A stretch of DNA of 64,000 nt. It comes from Datisca glomerata (lineage: Eukaryota; Streptophyta; Magnoliopsida; Cucurbitales; Datiscaceae). This document shows, piece after piece, positions 22,561-34,620 of this stretch (position 1 is the first letter of the stretch; the number at the start of each line of letters is the position of its first letter). The stretch is taken from contig QANY01007889.1 of the NCBI GenBank assembly GCA_003255025.1, positions 1,701,911-1,765,910 of the forward strand. The letters run 5' to 3'. Made by a program: the position numbers and the translations under genes. The notes beneath the pieces were generated by a model. The model was not told where the DNA came from. It ran no database searches and saw only the letters and a program-made list of their open reading frames with translations.

Positions 22561-23871
22561 GAATAGAACTATTAGATTGATTCAGAAGCAATTTCACATC
22601 TCAAACCTGATTGCATAATCTCCAATCCGTGCAATAATTTTTGGATCATTTCAACTGATTAATAATTAATACATAACTTATGATTAATTAAATTTAGTTT
22701 ATAATTTGATCATTCTAAAATTACTCGAGCTGAAAATATATAAAAAGATATAGGAGAGTAAGCTAAATGAGTGGGATTTGTATTTTAAAATAATGAAAAA
22801 GCACATAATTTCATTATTTATGATTTTTTTGATGGTGTATAATGTTGTAGATCAATTTATAAATTTAAAAAATAATATTTAACAACAAATATATATTTTT
22901 CAGTAGTTATGAACACGTACTTGTTTTAGAAAGAAAATGATTTAATTTTAACCTCAACACACTTTCAAAAACATTTTGTCTTTTCTAGGAGTATTATTGT
23001 CCTGATTTATATTTGACGTTTCAGTTCCGGTCAACCAAGTTACGTGTGGATGATGAAGGATTTGAGGACGAGTTCAGGAATATCTTCCATGTGCACTATT
23101 TAATCTGTATACTTTTATTGTATACATTTTTTCTTTCATGTGTGCCAATAGGCTTTTACTGATTTATACTGTTCTTGTATTTGCTGATGTTGTGCCTTGA
23201 TCTAACACCCACTAGTTACTTTTGAGGTTTAATTAACGTCTCAGCGCACGTGTATCATCTCATGATATTTTGTAAAATATTGTAAACTTTTAATGTTACT
23301 AGTTTTTTATCACATGAAACGTACATGATTATCTAAATAACTTTCAAGTTTTCAACATAAATAATTATTTAAATATTTAAAAATAATTTAATTAAGTATT
23401 CTAAGAAAAAAATATTTTCATATTCTATGAATATAATTTCAATGATAAACCTAAACTTTCTTAACAGATGGAGCCTAACTTAGTGAATTAAGTTAATAGT
23501 GAGTGATAAATATAAGCCTCTCAAAATGCTAAGACATGACTCATTGGAGTAAGAAAATTCATTACAATTTACGAATTTGAAATTAAAAAAAAACTACATG
23601 ACCGTTTGGTTTGTGCGATTTAGAATTACTATTGAAATTCAATTGCTGGCAAGATTTGTCACATTTGTTTGGGCATCGTAATCTCTGAACTGATGTGTGA
23701 TAATTTATAATTATTATTTTTGGTATACGTAAATTTTGTTGTAAATTTGTGAGATCAACATGAAGTTTGCTTTAAAAAAAAAGAGGAAGTTCGCCCGTTT
23801 AGTTACATTATGCAAAAAAATATTTTACCATGTAATTTTGACATTAATCTTAATTAAGTTTGGTCAATACT
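22561..23871. other. AT-rich intergenic stretch, nothing recognised
   Basis: No long open frame, transposon end or repeat was identified. A short exon-like segment follows a TTTCAG at about 23021-23100 on the plus strand, but no partner exon is visible. Confidence 0.5.
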
Positions 23872-24790
23872 TACTATAGATGACTAGGAGAAGGACCCCA
23901 CCTAGGGCAAAAGTACCATATTCATCTTTGTATCAACTATGGATGACTAAGAGAATGACTCTATATAGGACAAAAAGACTAATGCATCAGTATATCCTTT
24001 ATTCCTAGCTTTTAGCAAAAAGAACTACAAAAGATGAAGACATAAAGATATTCACATCAAGTTCACCATACAAGATAATTTTCTTAACATCTGTATTCCA
24101 AGACTCGTAATCATTGTAATCTACAATGAGAACAATATCTATATAAAAATAAGCATGCTCTACCAACAAAAAGATATGCTATACTCAATATCATATATCT
24201 AAGTATGCCATTTCAAATTAAGCCTAACTTTGAAGGTTTTCAACTTCTGTCTACGTCTCATTTCCGCTTGCAGATCTCTAGCACCCAATCCTTCAGGCGC
24301 TTCTACAAGATTTCACACTTCATTGGAGTTAATGGAATCTATTTCAAGTTTCATTGCTTGAAGTTTTACTTTGCATCATTAGAACCTCTATGTAGTTACT
24401 ATGATATGAGCCATGTTCCTATGAGATGGATTTGAAAGTCTATCTCTTCAAGATGAATATCTCAGTTGGCTGTGATCTTCCCCCAGTATGATGTAGTGAT
24501 TAAGATCTAGCTTATGTTCCATAGGATTACCTTACATGGCTCTCCCAGAGCATGTACTTCTCATATTAATGAGAATTGCTCCCACTACAACAAGGTTGTG
24601 TAGTGCTTCTCTTGACTAAGTGAATTCCCACTAACTTCTTTACTTATCTATTACTCATTGAATTGCGTGGCATAAACATAATTGGATAATTCTTCTATGA
24701 TTGGGTTGCTTCTAGATATTCAATTTAAAATAGAGTCTGTTTGTACTTACAAACAATTTCTTATTCTTGGTACTATAAAAATAAATAAAT
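23872..24790 (-). pseudogene. Copia D integrase-RT-RNase H remnants
   Basis: Read on the minus strand from 24790: integrase C-terminus (YNTKNKKLFVSTN); RT N-terminal region near 24360-24280, with WNLVEAPEGLGA-like sequence after frame correction; RT first-catalytic region near 24120-24050 (YNDYESWNTDVKKIILYGEL, matching the usual YEIWQMDVKTAFLNG); and a shrunken RNase H start (GYTDA). All in different frames with stops. The YVDD segment is deleted. At 23874 and 23936 the phrase CTATGGATGACTA is repeated, a small duplication. The 24205-24435 plus-strand frame is a shadow. A reverse-oriented A-type LTR begins at 24791, splitting this element. Confidence 0.65.
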
Positions 24791-26850
24791 GTTGGAATCT
24801 GCGACAATGCGCAGCGGAATGCGTGGTGGTGTTTTAAAAAAATTATAAAATGATAAACGATCGCATCATCACAGATCCCGAAGATAAAATTTTTTTAATT
24901 GAAAAATAATTTTTTGGATCGGATCCATTATATATCTATACATTGAATTTAAGACACACACAAATATGAATTATACCTCTTCTAGTCTATCAAACATCTT
25001 TGCAAACAACGAACTTATATTCTCACGAACAAAAGAATACAAGATCCACACCAAGATTTTTCAAGTCAATCCTCAAATACACTAGGATATGTGTGAGCAT
25101 GTAGAATAAATCAAAGACATTTTTCTGTCTATAGATGTACTCAACACATGAGATCTAGAGATTTTGGAGAAGAACTACTGTGAAACAAAACTCTGATAGA
25201 ATTAGAAAAATTCACAAAGCTTTTTTATTAACCTTTAATCACACAATTGCACACTGATTGTAGTTGTAGCACTGAGGTAAATAGAATAATTTCAATATAT
25301 ATCTTTTAGGTCAAGGCTCATCAGATTTTTTAGGGATTTACACAAATTAATAAATTAATTATAAATGTGCCATTGTAGTGGGACCCACTATCATTTAGCA
25401 ACACTGCAGTGCCACACGGAACTGCAGTGTGACATGAAGAGCCACAGTGTCTCGCGACACAGATGACAAACGGCACCACTGTAGTTCTGTGAGACACTAC
25501 AGTGTACCATGTGTCTATTATAGTGCCACGTGGCACTACAATAGTCCGTATCAATCTCTGATTCGAAATCAGTGATTGACGTGTGGCAGTCTAATATGCC
25601 ACATGCCAATTTTCTAAATTTATTATTTATTTTAATAAGAAAAATATCTAGATATCAGTTAATTTAAAATTAACTTAGCTGATCTCCCAATCAATTATCT
25701 TATATGTTAATTAACGCATTAGATAAACCAAATTAAATCATTATATCATAATGATTTAATATTATTTAATTTCATAAATCAAATATTCTGTCTCACTTAT
25801 CGATCAACACTAAATTAATTGATAAAATTATTTAATTATAATTTCTGAAAATTACATTTAATAATTTAATTAATCAATTCTTAATTAATTACATATAATT
25901 ATCTCAGAATTATGTATTTACTCCAGAAATGTAATTCATATCGCAAGTTAGTCCTTTTCTCATGTCTTGAAATATTCATATACTAAACTATGTAGTACAT
26001 AGGTGATTTGGGGACGATGGTCCATAATTCTAAGCTCCAATAAATCAGATTATTAATTAAACTCTTTAACTAAATAATCTTATTTATTAATTTCATTATT
26101 ACTCTACAATAAATATGGAATTACACTCTTAGTAATTATAGAATATATTTACATATTATTCTCGTGTAGTCTATTGATATAATCACTTCATATAGTTTTG
26201 TCCTCAAATTATTGGTTCATAAATTAGTGCTGGTCAAAATTATCGTTTTACCCTTCTAATTACCTCTTGATCCTTAAGTACCATTAATTCACTAGTGAAT
26301 GGTCAATTTATAATCGTATTATAAATTTGAACTCAATAACCATTCAGTTTCAGAATTAAAATTTAAAGGAACCAATATACGATCAGTTAGAAAAGTTTGA
26401 ATTTCAAATCTTGTAAGATCATGTTCCCAGCCATCCATGTCACTGAATGTCCAAAACAAAAGTCACTAACTTATTTTACAAATAATCCTTAAGAAGTGAA
26501 TCAAAAGATCTAGTATACATACATAAGAATTCATGACTACTCAAGATTCAGACTGATCTACATATGATCATCAGTTTTGATGTGTGTTAAATCTCTATGA
26601 TCAATGATAAGTTAAAAAATATATTAATCCACATCGATCTTGTCTTATATAATCTAATTATATAAATTACATTCACTAAGATGTCATTCCACATCAATGA
26701 TCTGAATCTAGATCACATGTATTCATAATGCTTTTGAATATTACTTAAGATTATATGATCTAGACATATGTAATATATTTATAGTTGACTTGAGAAACTT
26801 TTCTTTACTATGTATACCATTCTTTTACTTCATATCATGAAATAAAAATT
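24791..26850 (-). repeat. A-type Copia LTR, reverse orientation, about 2.06 kb
   Basis: Read on the minus strand, the last 400 bases match 2700-3142 of LTR A, and 26850-25640 matches 1-960. It therefore belongs to the same family. No primer site lies outside 24791, and no gag-pol adjoins, so it is likely a solo LTR. The distal end near 26850 has diverged, and a target duplication could not be fixed (ATAAA near 24790 is a weak candidate). It sits inside Copia D. Confidence 0.75.
25335..25620 (-). repeat. Inverted-repeat-rich variable section of the A-type LTR
   Basis: Words CACTGCAGTG, CACTACAGTG, CACTGTAG and GTGCCACGTGGCAC recur and pair with each other, giving several potential short hairpins. 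This block takes the place of 960-2540 in LTR A and shares no obvious sequence with it. Confidence 0.65.
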
Positions 26851-26859
26851 TATAAATAA

Positions 26860-27310
26860 ATATGCTACCCAGAAAAGTGCATAGCTCTATCTAAAGAACA
26901 TCATGCAATCTATCTCATTTACCTTTCTAGTTTCTTAGAACCTTCACAAATAATTATGAATGTGATTAGTGATTATAGAGTGGACACACCAAGACGCAAT
27001 AGAATTAGTCACTACTCACTTCTTCATGAGATGCATGTTCCATCTCTCTATGTTAAGCAGCTAGTTTTCAAGAATTTAGTCTTCTAGAAGTAGAAGCACT
27101 TTCCATTAGAGATTGCTCTATATTTCTTAATATAAGTCAACTCTGTTTATAGTTCTTTATCTTTTTCATCTCATTAGAATAAGCCTAAGCCCAAAAGAAG
27201 AAGTGGATCGAGTTATGTTTAACACAAACTATATCTTCAAGATTTCCTTAGCCATCTAGAGTTCCTAATTTAATTCGACCCAATTAACATTTTTCATGAG
27301 CTATAGTTTA
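26860..27310 (-). pseudogene. Copia D gag remnant, downstream half
   Basis: Heavily frameshifted continuation of the gag segment at 38116-38400. The two halves flank the family-B element, which inserted between 27310 and 38116. Candidate coding traces around ELINSRWLRKS fit the C-terminal end of Copia gag, but the match is weak and mostly positional. GTTTA at 27306-27310 and ATTTA at 38116-38120 form the near-perfect target duplication of that insertion. Confidence 0.4.
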
Positions 27311-29217
27311 TGTTAGAATATGTCCATAAAGTAGCGTGTAATAACTATTTATTTGTATTTAATTATTTCTCAGACATTTGTATTATTTAATTTTTATGAA
27401 TAAAAATTGAAAGTTTTATTTTAAATTAAGGCGTGTTTATAAATTACTCAAGTCATGGAACTATCGTCAACAAAAGAAGAGTGAAGACAGAAGCGCCTCC
27501 AGGCGATCTCTTCTGAAATAGTTCAAAATGTTATTTACATTCTTAGGATCGACTCGACAATTGAATCTGATTATAACTGTTAGGTTGAACTGTTGGATGT
27601 CTGTCTTGGGGCATAATAGTGGAGACTCAAATGGTTAACCTAGACATGTTATGAACATGTTGAATAGACCGGTAACAAATTAGTTTAGAGCCCAAAACCG
27701 TTTACCTAGTTCTAAATCTAATTGTTACATCTTAAGGGTATTTTCGTAATTATCTTAATCTTTAGCTGAATACGTAACTTGACTTGGTTAATTGAAATCT
27801 TTTATATGTAAAATGAGTGAGTTCGAATTAGCGGGTAATACCTCGGTTGTTGGGATTGTAATTTAATTAAATAAAAGTTACGTGATTCACATATATGAAA
27901 AATTCGTTGTTAGATTGAGAAAGTAACAATATCACCTTATAATTATTGATGGGTATGCGAATAAATTAACTTGGCCAAGTATTCAATGAAATTAGTCATT
28001 GAATAAGACATGTGAATTGTACGAAAAAATTCACTATAATATCTTTCTTATTTACAGTCAATAAATGAGTTAAGGAAATAATAACAAGAGTGGTAAAATG
28101 CTAATTTTACATTCCACTCTTGTTAATGATATTCATGATGGGTTTCATGTTAAAATATTCTATGGACCGTGAAAATAAATATAGTTTATTTACACCAACA
28201 GAAAATGTAGCACGCATAAATCGAGAGTTGATTCGACATCGAACCTATAGTGGGAATTTATGGAGATCAATTCACCGGGTATTTGAATCCTAAGCTTTAT
28301 TCATGTGGGTCCATTCAGTCTCAGAAATAGTTCAGAGAACAAGAATAGAAAAATGAACTAAGTTGGACCAAAATGTGTTTTGGTGCCAACGCATATTTCC
28401 TACACCTATATGTGATATATTAAATTAGTTAAGTGTAATTATTATATTAAATTAATTAATTTATTATTTTTAATTATTTGATAATTAGTTAAATAAAATA
28501 AGTAAATTAATTAATTGATAATGATTAATTATATGTATCAATTGGATTGATGGATTTCGATACAATTAAAACTCTAGAAGATCATGTAATTTTCGGCAAT
28601 AATAGATAAATAGGAGAATTTTCAGAAATTTTATAACATATGGGTATATTTATTAATATTAGAAATTACATTTTGATAAATATGTAATAGCATTTTGATT
28701 GCAAAGAGATAACGAGTATTAGATACAGTTGTTGTTATAAACACACAAAAAGAGAAACATGTTTTCTCCTCTCACTACTGTTGCTGCCGAAATTAATCTG
28801 AAAAATTGAAGATTTCATTTTTCTTCTTCAATCATTTTGAGAGCCCACACTCAAATTCCTACGTGAAATTCTTCTGAGATATATTTATGAAATTAACGAG
28901 TGGTTGTTGGTGGACTAATTCAGAAATTATTTGTGGAAGATCAAGTTCATGATTTTGATCTTACAGCTTGAAGAACATGAAGAATGCTCGAAGGAGTTCC
29001 ACCAGTTCAGAAATTCTCCGATAGAGAGTAAAGGTGAAAAGTTATTTTCTCTGAATCTATTCGTTTTGATACTGTATATGCATGATCAAACTAAAATTAG
29101 TTTTAAATTATTTAATATGATTAAATAAGTTAAATCAAATCTTTTTATATTCCTTCCATGAACCGTTCGTGGTTCAAATCTAATTTTCTTTACCTTTAAA
29201 ACCGATCGATCCTTACA
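27311..29217 (+). repeat. 5' LTR of Copia family B
   Basis: It begins TGTTAGAATATGTCC and ends CGATCGATCCTTACA, with the primer site two bases beyond. It is colinear with 36190-38115 and 10086-12018. Confidence 0.92.
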
Positions 29218-29219
29218 AT

Positions 29220-29231
29220 TGGTATCAGAGC
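29220..29231 (+). other. Primer-binding site, initiator Met-tRNA
   Basis: TGGTATCAGAGC, the exact plant Copia consensus, two bases after the 5' LTR. Confidence 0.92.
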
Positions 29232-29638
29232 GTAAATTTAAGATTATACATATAGATAATTAAAACGAACGTATTGTAAATTTTATGAATACTGACATAT
29301 GTTTGTATATTAGATTCAAATTGTTTTGAATATGTTTTGTGATTAGATCTCGAACTATTGGCTCTAGGCGTTTTTATTTTAGAATTGATGTACGCCGAAT
29401 TTGAGGCATATGAATTTATATAATTTAATTATTGCAATTATTGTAAATTTTAAATTCATTGTAAATTCATCATCGTCGGAAATTGCTCGAAATAGCCGCT
29501 GAGAATTCACCGGACAGCCACCGACAAGACGATGGAAACCACTATTGTTCATGAGGACTATTCACAGCGTACTGTTCATGCCGGTACTATTCACTGACAG
29601 TACTGTTCATGCCGGTATTGTTCTCTGACGGTACTATT
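29232..29638 (+). other. First part of family-B leader, with 31-bp repeats at its end
   Basis: Non-coding. From 29570 the phrase TACTGTTCATGCCGGTA is repeated at 29601, and a shortened TACTATT follows at 29632 (period 31). The foreign LTR begins at 29639, at the third repeat. Confidence 0.65.
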
Positions 29639-30906
29639 TGTTAGCCCTATATCTCTATGAGATAACTTTTGATGAAAACAAAACATTGACGTTGCTAATA
29701 AATTTAATCAAGTTTGCAGAACTTATTAGAAAAATTATCACAATGCATTCCAATTAAAGATCATGAAAAATATTTATTTTCATATTAGCTCATAAAGAAT
29801 GAAGATTGAAGATCATTAAGATATTTACTTTCATGTAATTTTTATTAGGAGCGTACTCATTTTATTTGCCTTTATTAAATCTCAATTTATTTAGGGATGT
29901 CTATCCTTAATTTAAGCATTCATCCATAAAAATTCTAAATACCAAAAATCATATTTCTCTTACATAAAAGATAAAATACATGAGATTGAGATAATTACAA
30001 AGCACAAACAAAGTAAGTTTCAATTTCAAGTAAATAAAGAGAGATGGAGCTTATCCAAATAATTTTTGACCATATTGTGTTATTTTGGGTAGGAGTATTC
30101 CTTACATTTTAGGTCAAGGATTTTTTGTCCTCCTTATTAAGGATGGAGTGTCATTTCCCTTGTATTTATTCAAAATTTGAAATTTTCCCTCTTAAACCCC
30201 AACATCCATCTCCTCTATAAAAACACTCAATTTCTCTTCACAAAACACATATTCATAGGCAAGAGACTTGCTCTTAAAACTCTTATAATACTCTCATATC
30301 TCTCTCTTAATATTTTGAGCTTTATACTTGCAAATTTCTTGAGTGAGTAAGATTATTTTTTTTGTGAGTTTAGGTTGGAGATTCTACTCTTTTGAGAGAG
30401 TTATTCTAAGGGGTCACTTAATCTCGAAACACATAGCCTTGTGAGATTTAATTGGCACTCATAAAGTCAATTGGGTTTGTAAGGTTTGGTCTTCACCCTT
30501 AAGAACATCGTGAGATTAAAAATCCCTAAGGGGGCCTTGGAGTGTGGACGTAGGGATAGAATTTCCCGAACCACGTAAAAATATCGTATGCCTATCTTCT
30601 TCTCCTCCTTCTCTTTTTATTTTGTGCTATTTATTTTCCGCTCTTAATTTTTACAATTTAATTTCCGCACTTTAAGTTTCCGTAATTATTTTATTTGCTT
30701 GCTTTATATTTCCGTATTTATATTATCACAATCATTATTTACTTTAACACTTTTATCTATTACTCATTTATCTTTTTAAGAGTTAAACTCGTGGAAAATT
30801 GAAGTTCATTCTTGAACATTCATTTTTCACTTGAGTGTAAAGAGTTTTTAATTTAAACACGATCACCCAATTCACCTCCATCTTGGGTTGCCGTATCGAT
30901 CCTACA
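29639..30906 (+). repeat. LTR of a different retrotransposon nested in the leader
   Basis: It begins TGTTAGCCC and ends CGATCCTACA. A TATA box, CTATAAAAA, lies at 30214-30222, about 575 bases in. It is followed after two bases by a perfect primer site, so this is a 5' LTR, not a solo LTR. Its sequence does not match either the A or B LTRs. Confidence 0.75.
30214..30222 (+). promoter_or_regulatory. TATA box of the nested LTR
   Basis: CTATAAAAA preceded by CT-rich sequence and followed about 25-30 bases later by a likely transcription start region (TTCACAAAACAC). Confidence 0.6.
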
Positions 30907-30908
30907 AT

Positions 30909-30920
30909 TGGTATCAGAGC
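30909..30920 (+). other. Primer-binding site of the nested element
   Basis: Perfect TGGTATCAGAGC, two bases beyond the nested LTR end at 30906. Confidence 0.85.
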
Positions 30921-32263
30921 TTGATACTCTATACATAAGACTTAATCGTCTTATGTTATGACATCCATGAGTGATTCTTTCAATGGTAATGATTATACGA
31001 GAATGAGGATTTATATTCAATCAATTAGGAAACCCACAAGTTTCAAAAACCCATGGTTTTAGGAAACCTAAGGTTTTCGAAATTCAAATTTTGTATTATG
31101 ATTTCAAAATCAATTTTGGTCCCTTATTTAATTTGGTAAAATTTTCAGCACTTGTATAATTATAATTTTTTAAAATTATTTTAAAATAAATTAATTTACT
31201 AATTACTTGGTAATTTGTTTATCAAAGTAAAAATATGTTGGAAAATTAAAATTTTTTTAATTAATTTTGTTTTTAAATGGGAATAATATTTTGTAAACTG
31301 TTACAAAATAGTGGGACAACATAGAGACGAATGACCAAATTGCAGACGCCATGGAGATTTGTTCATAAATTAATTTATAATTAATTTATTATTTTTTTTA
31401 TTATTTTTTTATGGGTTGTAATTAGAAATGAGCCAATAGGGAGGTTAAATTTAAATGTATGATTTAAGTTTAATCACGTATCATCATATAACATGCCATA
31501 TAGATTAGAGATATTCTAATATCAAATTGTCATGTAGCATGTACATGTATCATTGTAGATTAATTGATAATGGTTATTACTTAATTACAATATGAAATTT
31601 ATAATGGTTATGATTTTAAATTGGGATTTAAAATTAATAAAGGATTTATAAATTTCATCATGTTTTTCAAAGTAATAAAAGTTATGTTTTTTGAAAAAGA
31701 ACAAAAAATCCAATTTTTTTTCAAAAACCAAGTGGGAGGGTCGTTTACGTTAAAACATTCGCAAGATCTCCAATGCAAACTTGATCGTGCCACGAGAAAG
31801 GGTTAGAACCGCCCATAGCGGTCCTCACTTGAATTTTAGAAACTTTGAAATCGTGTCGCTTTGAGTCATCGAGTTGTTTCAGAAGCTAAGACTTCTAAAG
31901 GGAGTGGTGGGGCAGAACCATCCCATAGACGGACTATTAGTCCATAGCAACCTTTAAGAATCGATGCATTAGTTAAACACTTAGACTGAAGCACATTTCC
32001 CATAAGGGCTAGTCAATGGGTCCAAGGTGACCAAAGCCATCGGTGTTTTGAGCGTTAACCAAATGAGAGGAGTCTCGATGCAATAGGAGATAGTTTGGAC
32101 TCCATCCCTCGATAGAGACAAGCTATCAATTTTTATCGTAACATCATGGAGGAAATGTTTTTTTTTAATGGATTTTAAAATATTTAGTAGTTGTATCATG
32201 CATCATACTTTCCTAAACAATTGGGCATTTATTTACACTTTTTTATTTATTTTTTAGTAATCA
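30921..32263 (+). other. Leader sequence: scrap of nested element, then rest of family-B leader
   Basis: Shortly after the primer site a start-like frame at about 30959 (MTSMSDSFNGNDYTRM) ends after some 33 codons and may be the beginning of the nested element's gag. The switch back to family-B leader cannot be placed exactly; sequence from about 31400 (GAGCCAATAGGGAGG) on looks like normal Copia leader. There is no 3' LTR of the nested element. Two overlapping 61-aa frames near 31610-31806 are not genes. Confidence 0.5.
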
Positions 32264-33110
32264 TGTCGATATCCCCTCTATCAACTATTCTTAACGCGAA
32301 CAAATTTAAAAGTGAAAATTATATGGATTGGAAATGAAATCTTGATATCATGCTGACGGTAGAAAAGCACAAGTTCGTGCTAGAAAAGCATAAGTTCGTG
32401 CTCACTACCCCTTGTCCTCTTGAGCCTATTGCTGAATCGACTCAAATGGAAAATGATGCTTATGCTTCTTGGCTGCGTTCTGATGAGATCGTCAGATGTT
32501 GCATCTTGGCATTTGTGAGCAATGTGTTATATTAGCAGTGTAATAACTTTTAGACTGTCACTGATATGATGTTAAACATCACCGAAATGTTCGGAGATCA
32601 GGGTCATCAAGCCAGATAGACAGTTGTGTGTAACTTCATGAACAACATGATGGAACCAGGAACTCCTGTCATAGAATATATGATGTTGACCATAAGTTAT
32701 CTAAATGAGATGGAGATCATGAGTGTTGAGTTCGATGGTAAGACTCAAGTGTATATGATCCTAGAGATTTTTTCGAGTATATTTGAGAACTTCAAACTTA
32801 ATTATTTGATGAATAAGCTGAACTACTCACTTCCTGAGCTTATAAAGGAGCTACAAGCTGATGAGACCCTGTTGCTGAAGGGCAAGAGGAAATCTAGAGA
32901 TGCTAACTTTACTAAAAGTAGGCCTTCCACCTCTAGCTCTAAGAAGAAATAAAGAAGGGGTCCAATGAAAGTGAAGAAGCAGAGGTCAAGAACTGCCAAA
33001 AGTAAGAGCACCGTGAGAGTAGACAAGTCGAAAGACAAGTGTCATCACTGTGAAACTGCTGATCATTGAAAATGCAACTGCCCAGAATATCTCAAAGGGT
33101 TGAGATCTAA
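32264..33110 (+). pseudogene. gag: Family-B Copia gag, broken
   Basis: Start chosen at ATG 32264 (MSISPLSTILNANKFKSENY), the usual start type for Copia gag; a stop replaces the next Trp-adjacent codon. The frame at 32350 holds KHKFVLTTPCPLEPIAE. A 21-base tandem duplication, 32361-32402, doubles EKHKFVL. The block 32626-32952 (108 aa) carries the gag core, including LNYLMNKLNYSLPELIKELQ. The zinc knuckle at about 33040-33080 keeps C-x2-C, but a stop precedes the last part (CHHCETADH, stop, KCNC). Confidence 0.85.
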
Positions 33111-34620
33111 AGGTATAATGGTTATTGAGGCCTATTATGTAGCAGACTCTCCTTTTTCTTGGGTTGTGGACTCTGCAGCTACTAACCACATATGTTTCTC
33201 CCTGCAAGGGTTTAGGGAAACAATAAAGCTTGACGAGGGTGAGTTTAGCTTCCGTTAGGGGAATGAAGCACTAGTATCGGCCACATCAGTGGAAACTTTT
33301 AAATTATGTTTTGAGAAACATTTTATTATTTCTACGTGATGTTTATTATGTCCCAAGTTTTGGGAAGAATTTGATTTCTATGGGTGCATTAATTGAGCAA
33401 GAATTTGATCTAAAATTCATTGATAAGTATATTGGTATTTTTATAAATGGATGCTTAATTACTATCGCGCAAATGATTAATTGTATCACGTAAAATCTCT
33501 AATATCCATGATTTGTGACACTGAAGTGAATATTGATTCACATAGGGATAGTAAAAGGTTGAACTATAACTCAACCAATCTAACCTATATGTGGCACTTA
33601 CGTCTTGGACATATTAGCCTAGACATGATTAAAAGACTTGTGAAGGATGGTCCTTTGTAATCTTTAAGTGTGGGTTCACTACCCACATGTGAATCATGTA
33701 TAGAAGGCAAAATGACAAGAGTCTTTTTTTATTAAAGGGTGAAAGAGCCACTCAATGCCTTGAACTCATACATAGTGATGTATGTAGGCCATTGAATATA
33801 TAGGCAAGAGGAGGTTATGAATTATTCGTAACCTTCACTGACCATTACTCACATTTTGGTCATGTTTATCTAATGTATTAAAAGTCTGAAACCTTTGAAA
33901 AATTCAAAGAATATAAGGCCTTAGTTGAAAAGCAATTAGAAAAATAAATCAAAACACTACGATCTGATCGTGGTGGAGAGTACTTGCTAGGAGAGTTCAA
34001 GGACTTTCTTGAGGAAGAAGATATTCTTTATCAGCTTACAGCACCTCGTACACCACAGCAAAATGGTGTGTCAGAGAGAATGAGTCGAACTTTGATAGAT
34101 ATGGTTAGATCCATGATGAGTTACTAATCCCTCCCATATTCGTTCTGGGGATATGCCTTACTAACAGCGGCATATATTCTGAACCAAGTTCCGTCAATGA
34201 TGAGCCTGGTACACCATATGAAAGATGGTATGGGTGAAAGTCGTCTGTTCACCATTTTAGAATATGGGGTTTCCCAGTACAAGTTCTAAGATCGAAGACA
34301 GGCAAGTTTGCCAGGCATTTAGAATTGTGCATGTTTGTAGGATATCCTATGGGAACGAAGGGGTATATCTTCTACAGTACAACTGGCAAGAAAACATTCA
34401 TTAGCATAAATGCTCATGTTCTTGAAGAAGATTATATTAAAAGTGTACGGCAAAGAAGCACAGTTGCTAGAGGAATTATTGAGTGGGAGAACACCGACTC
34501 CCTGACCATAAATTGTTTCTAATTTAATTATGGAAGAACCACGACAGGAGCCAAACACTATGGATCCTCGACGTTGTGGGAAAGTTGTGAGACAACCTGA
34601 AAGGTACATGTCCTATTGAA
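33111..34620 (+). pseudogene. Family-B Copia protease and integrase, broken
   Basis: The protease site reads VVDSAATNHIC near 33166-33198, with Ala where the family has Gly (DSGAT), so it would probably be inactive even if expressed. After frameshifts, the integrase zinc region is at about 33590-33720 (LRLGHISLDMIKRL, CIEGKMTR). The core follows: HSDVCRPL, LRSDRGGEY and PQQNGVSERMS hold the D-D-E residues. The C-terminal integrase piece at 34325-34522 reads MCMFVGYPMGTKGYIFYST. Several stops interrupt it, including one shortly before the second Asp. Confidence 0.85.

Noticed and set aside
23021..23110. Short exon-like segment after TTTCAG on the plus strand
   Set aside because: Only about 80 bases in an AT-rich region, no matching upstream exon and no recognised protein.
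24575..24610. Near-palindrome CACTACAAC...GTTGTGTAGTG resembling a CACTA end
   Set aside because: No subterminal repeats adjoin it, and it lies within Copia D integrase-RT sequence, so it is probably chance.
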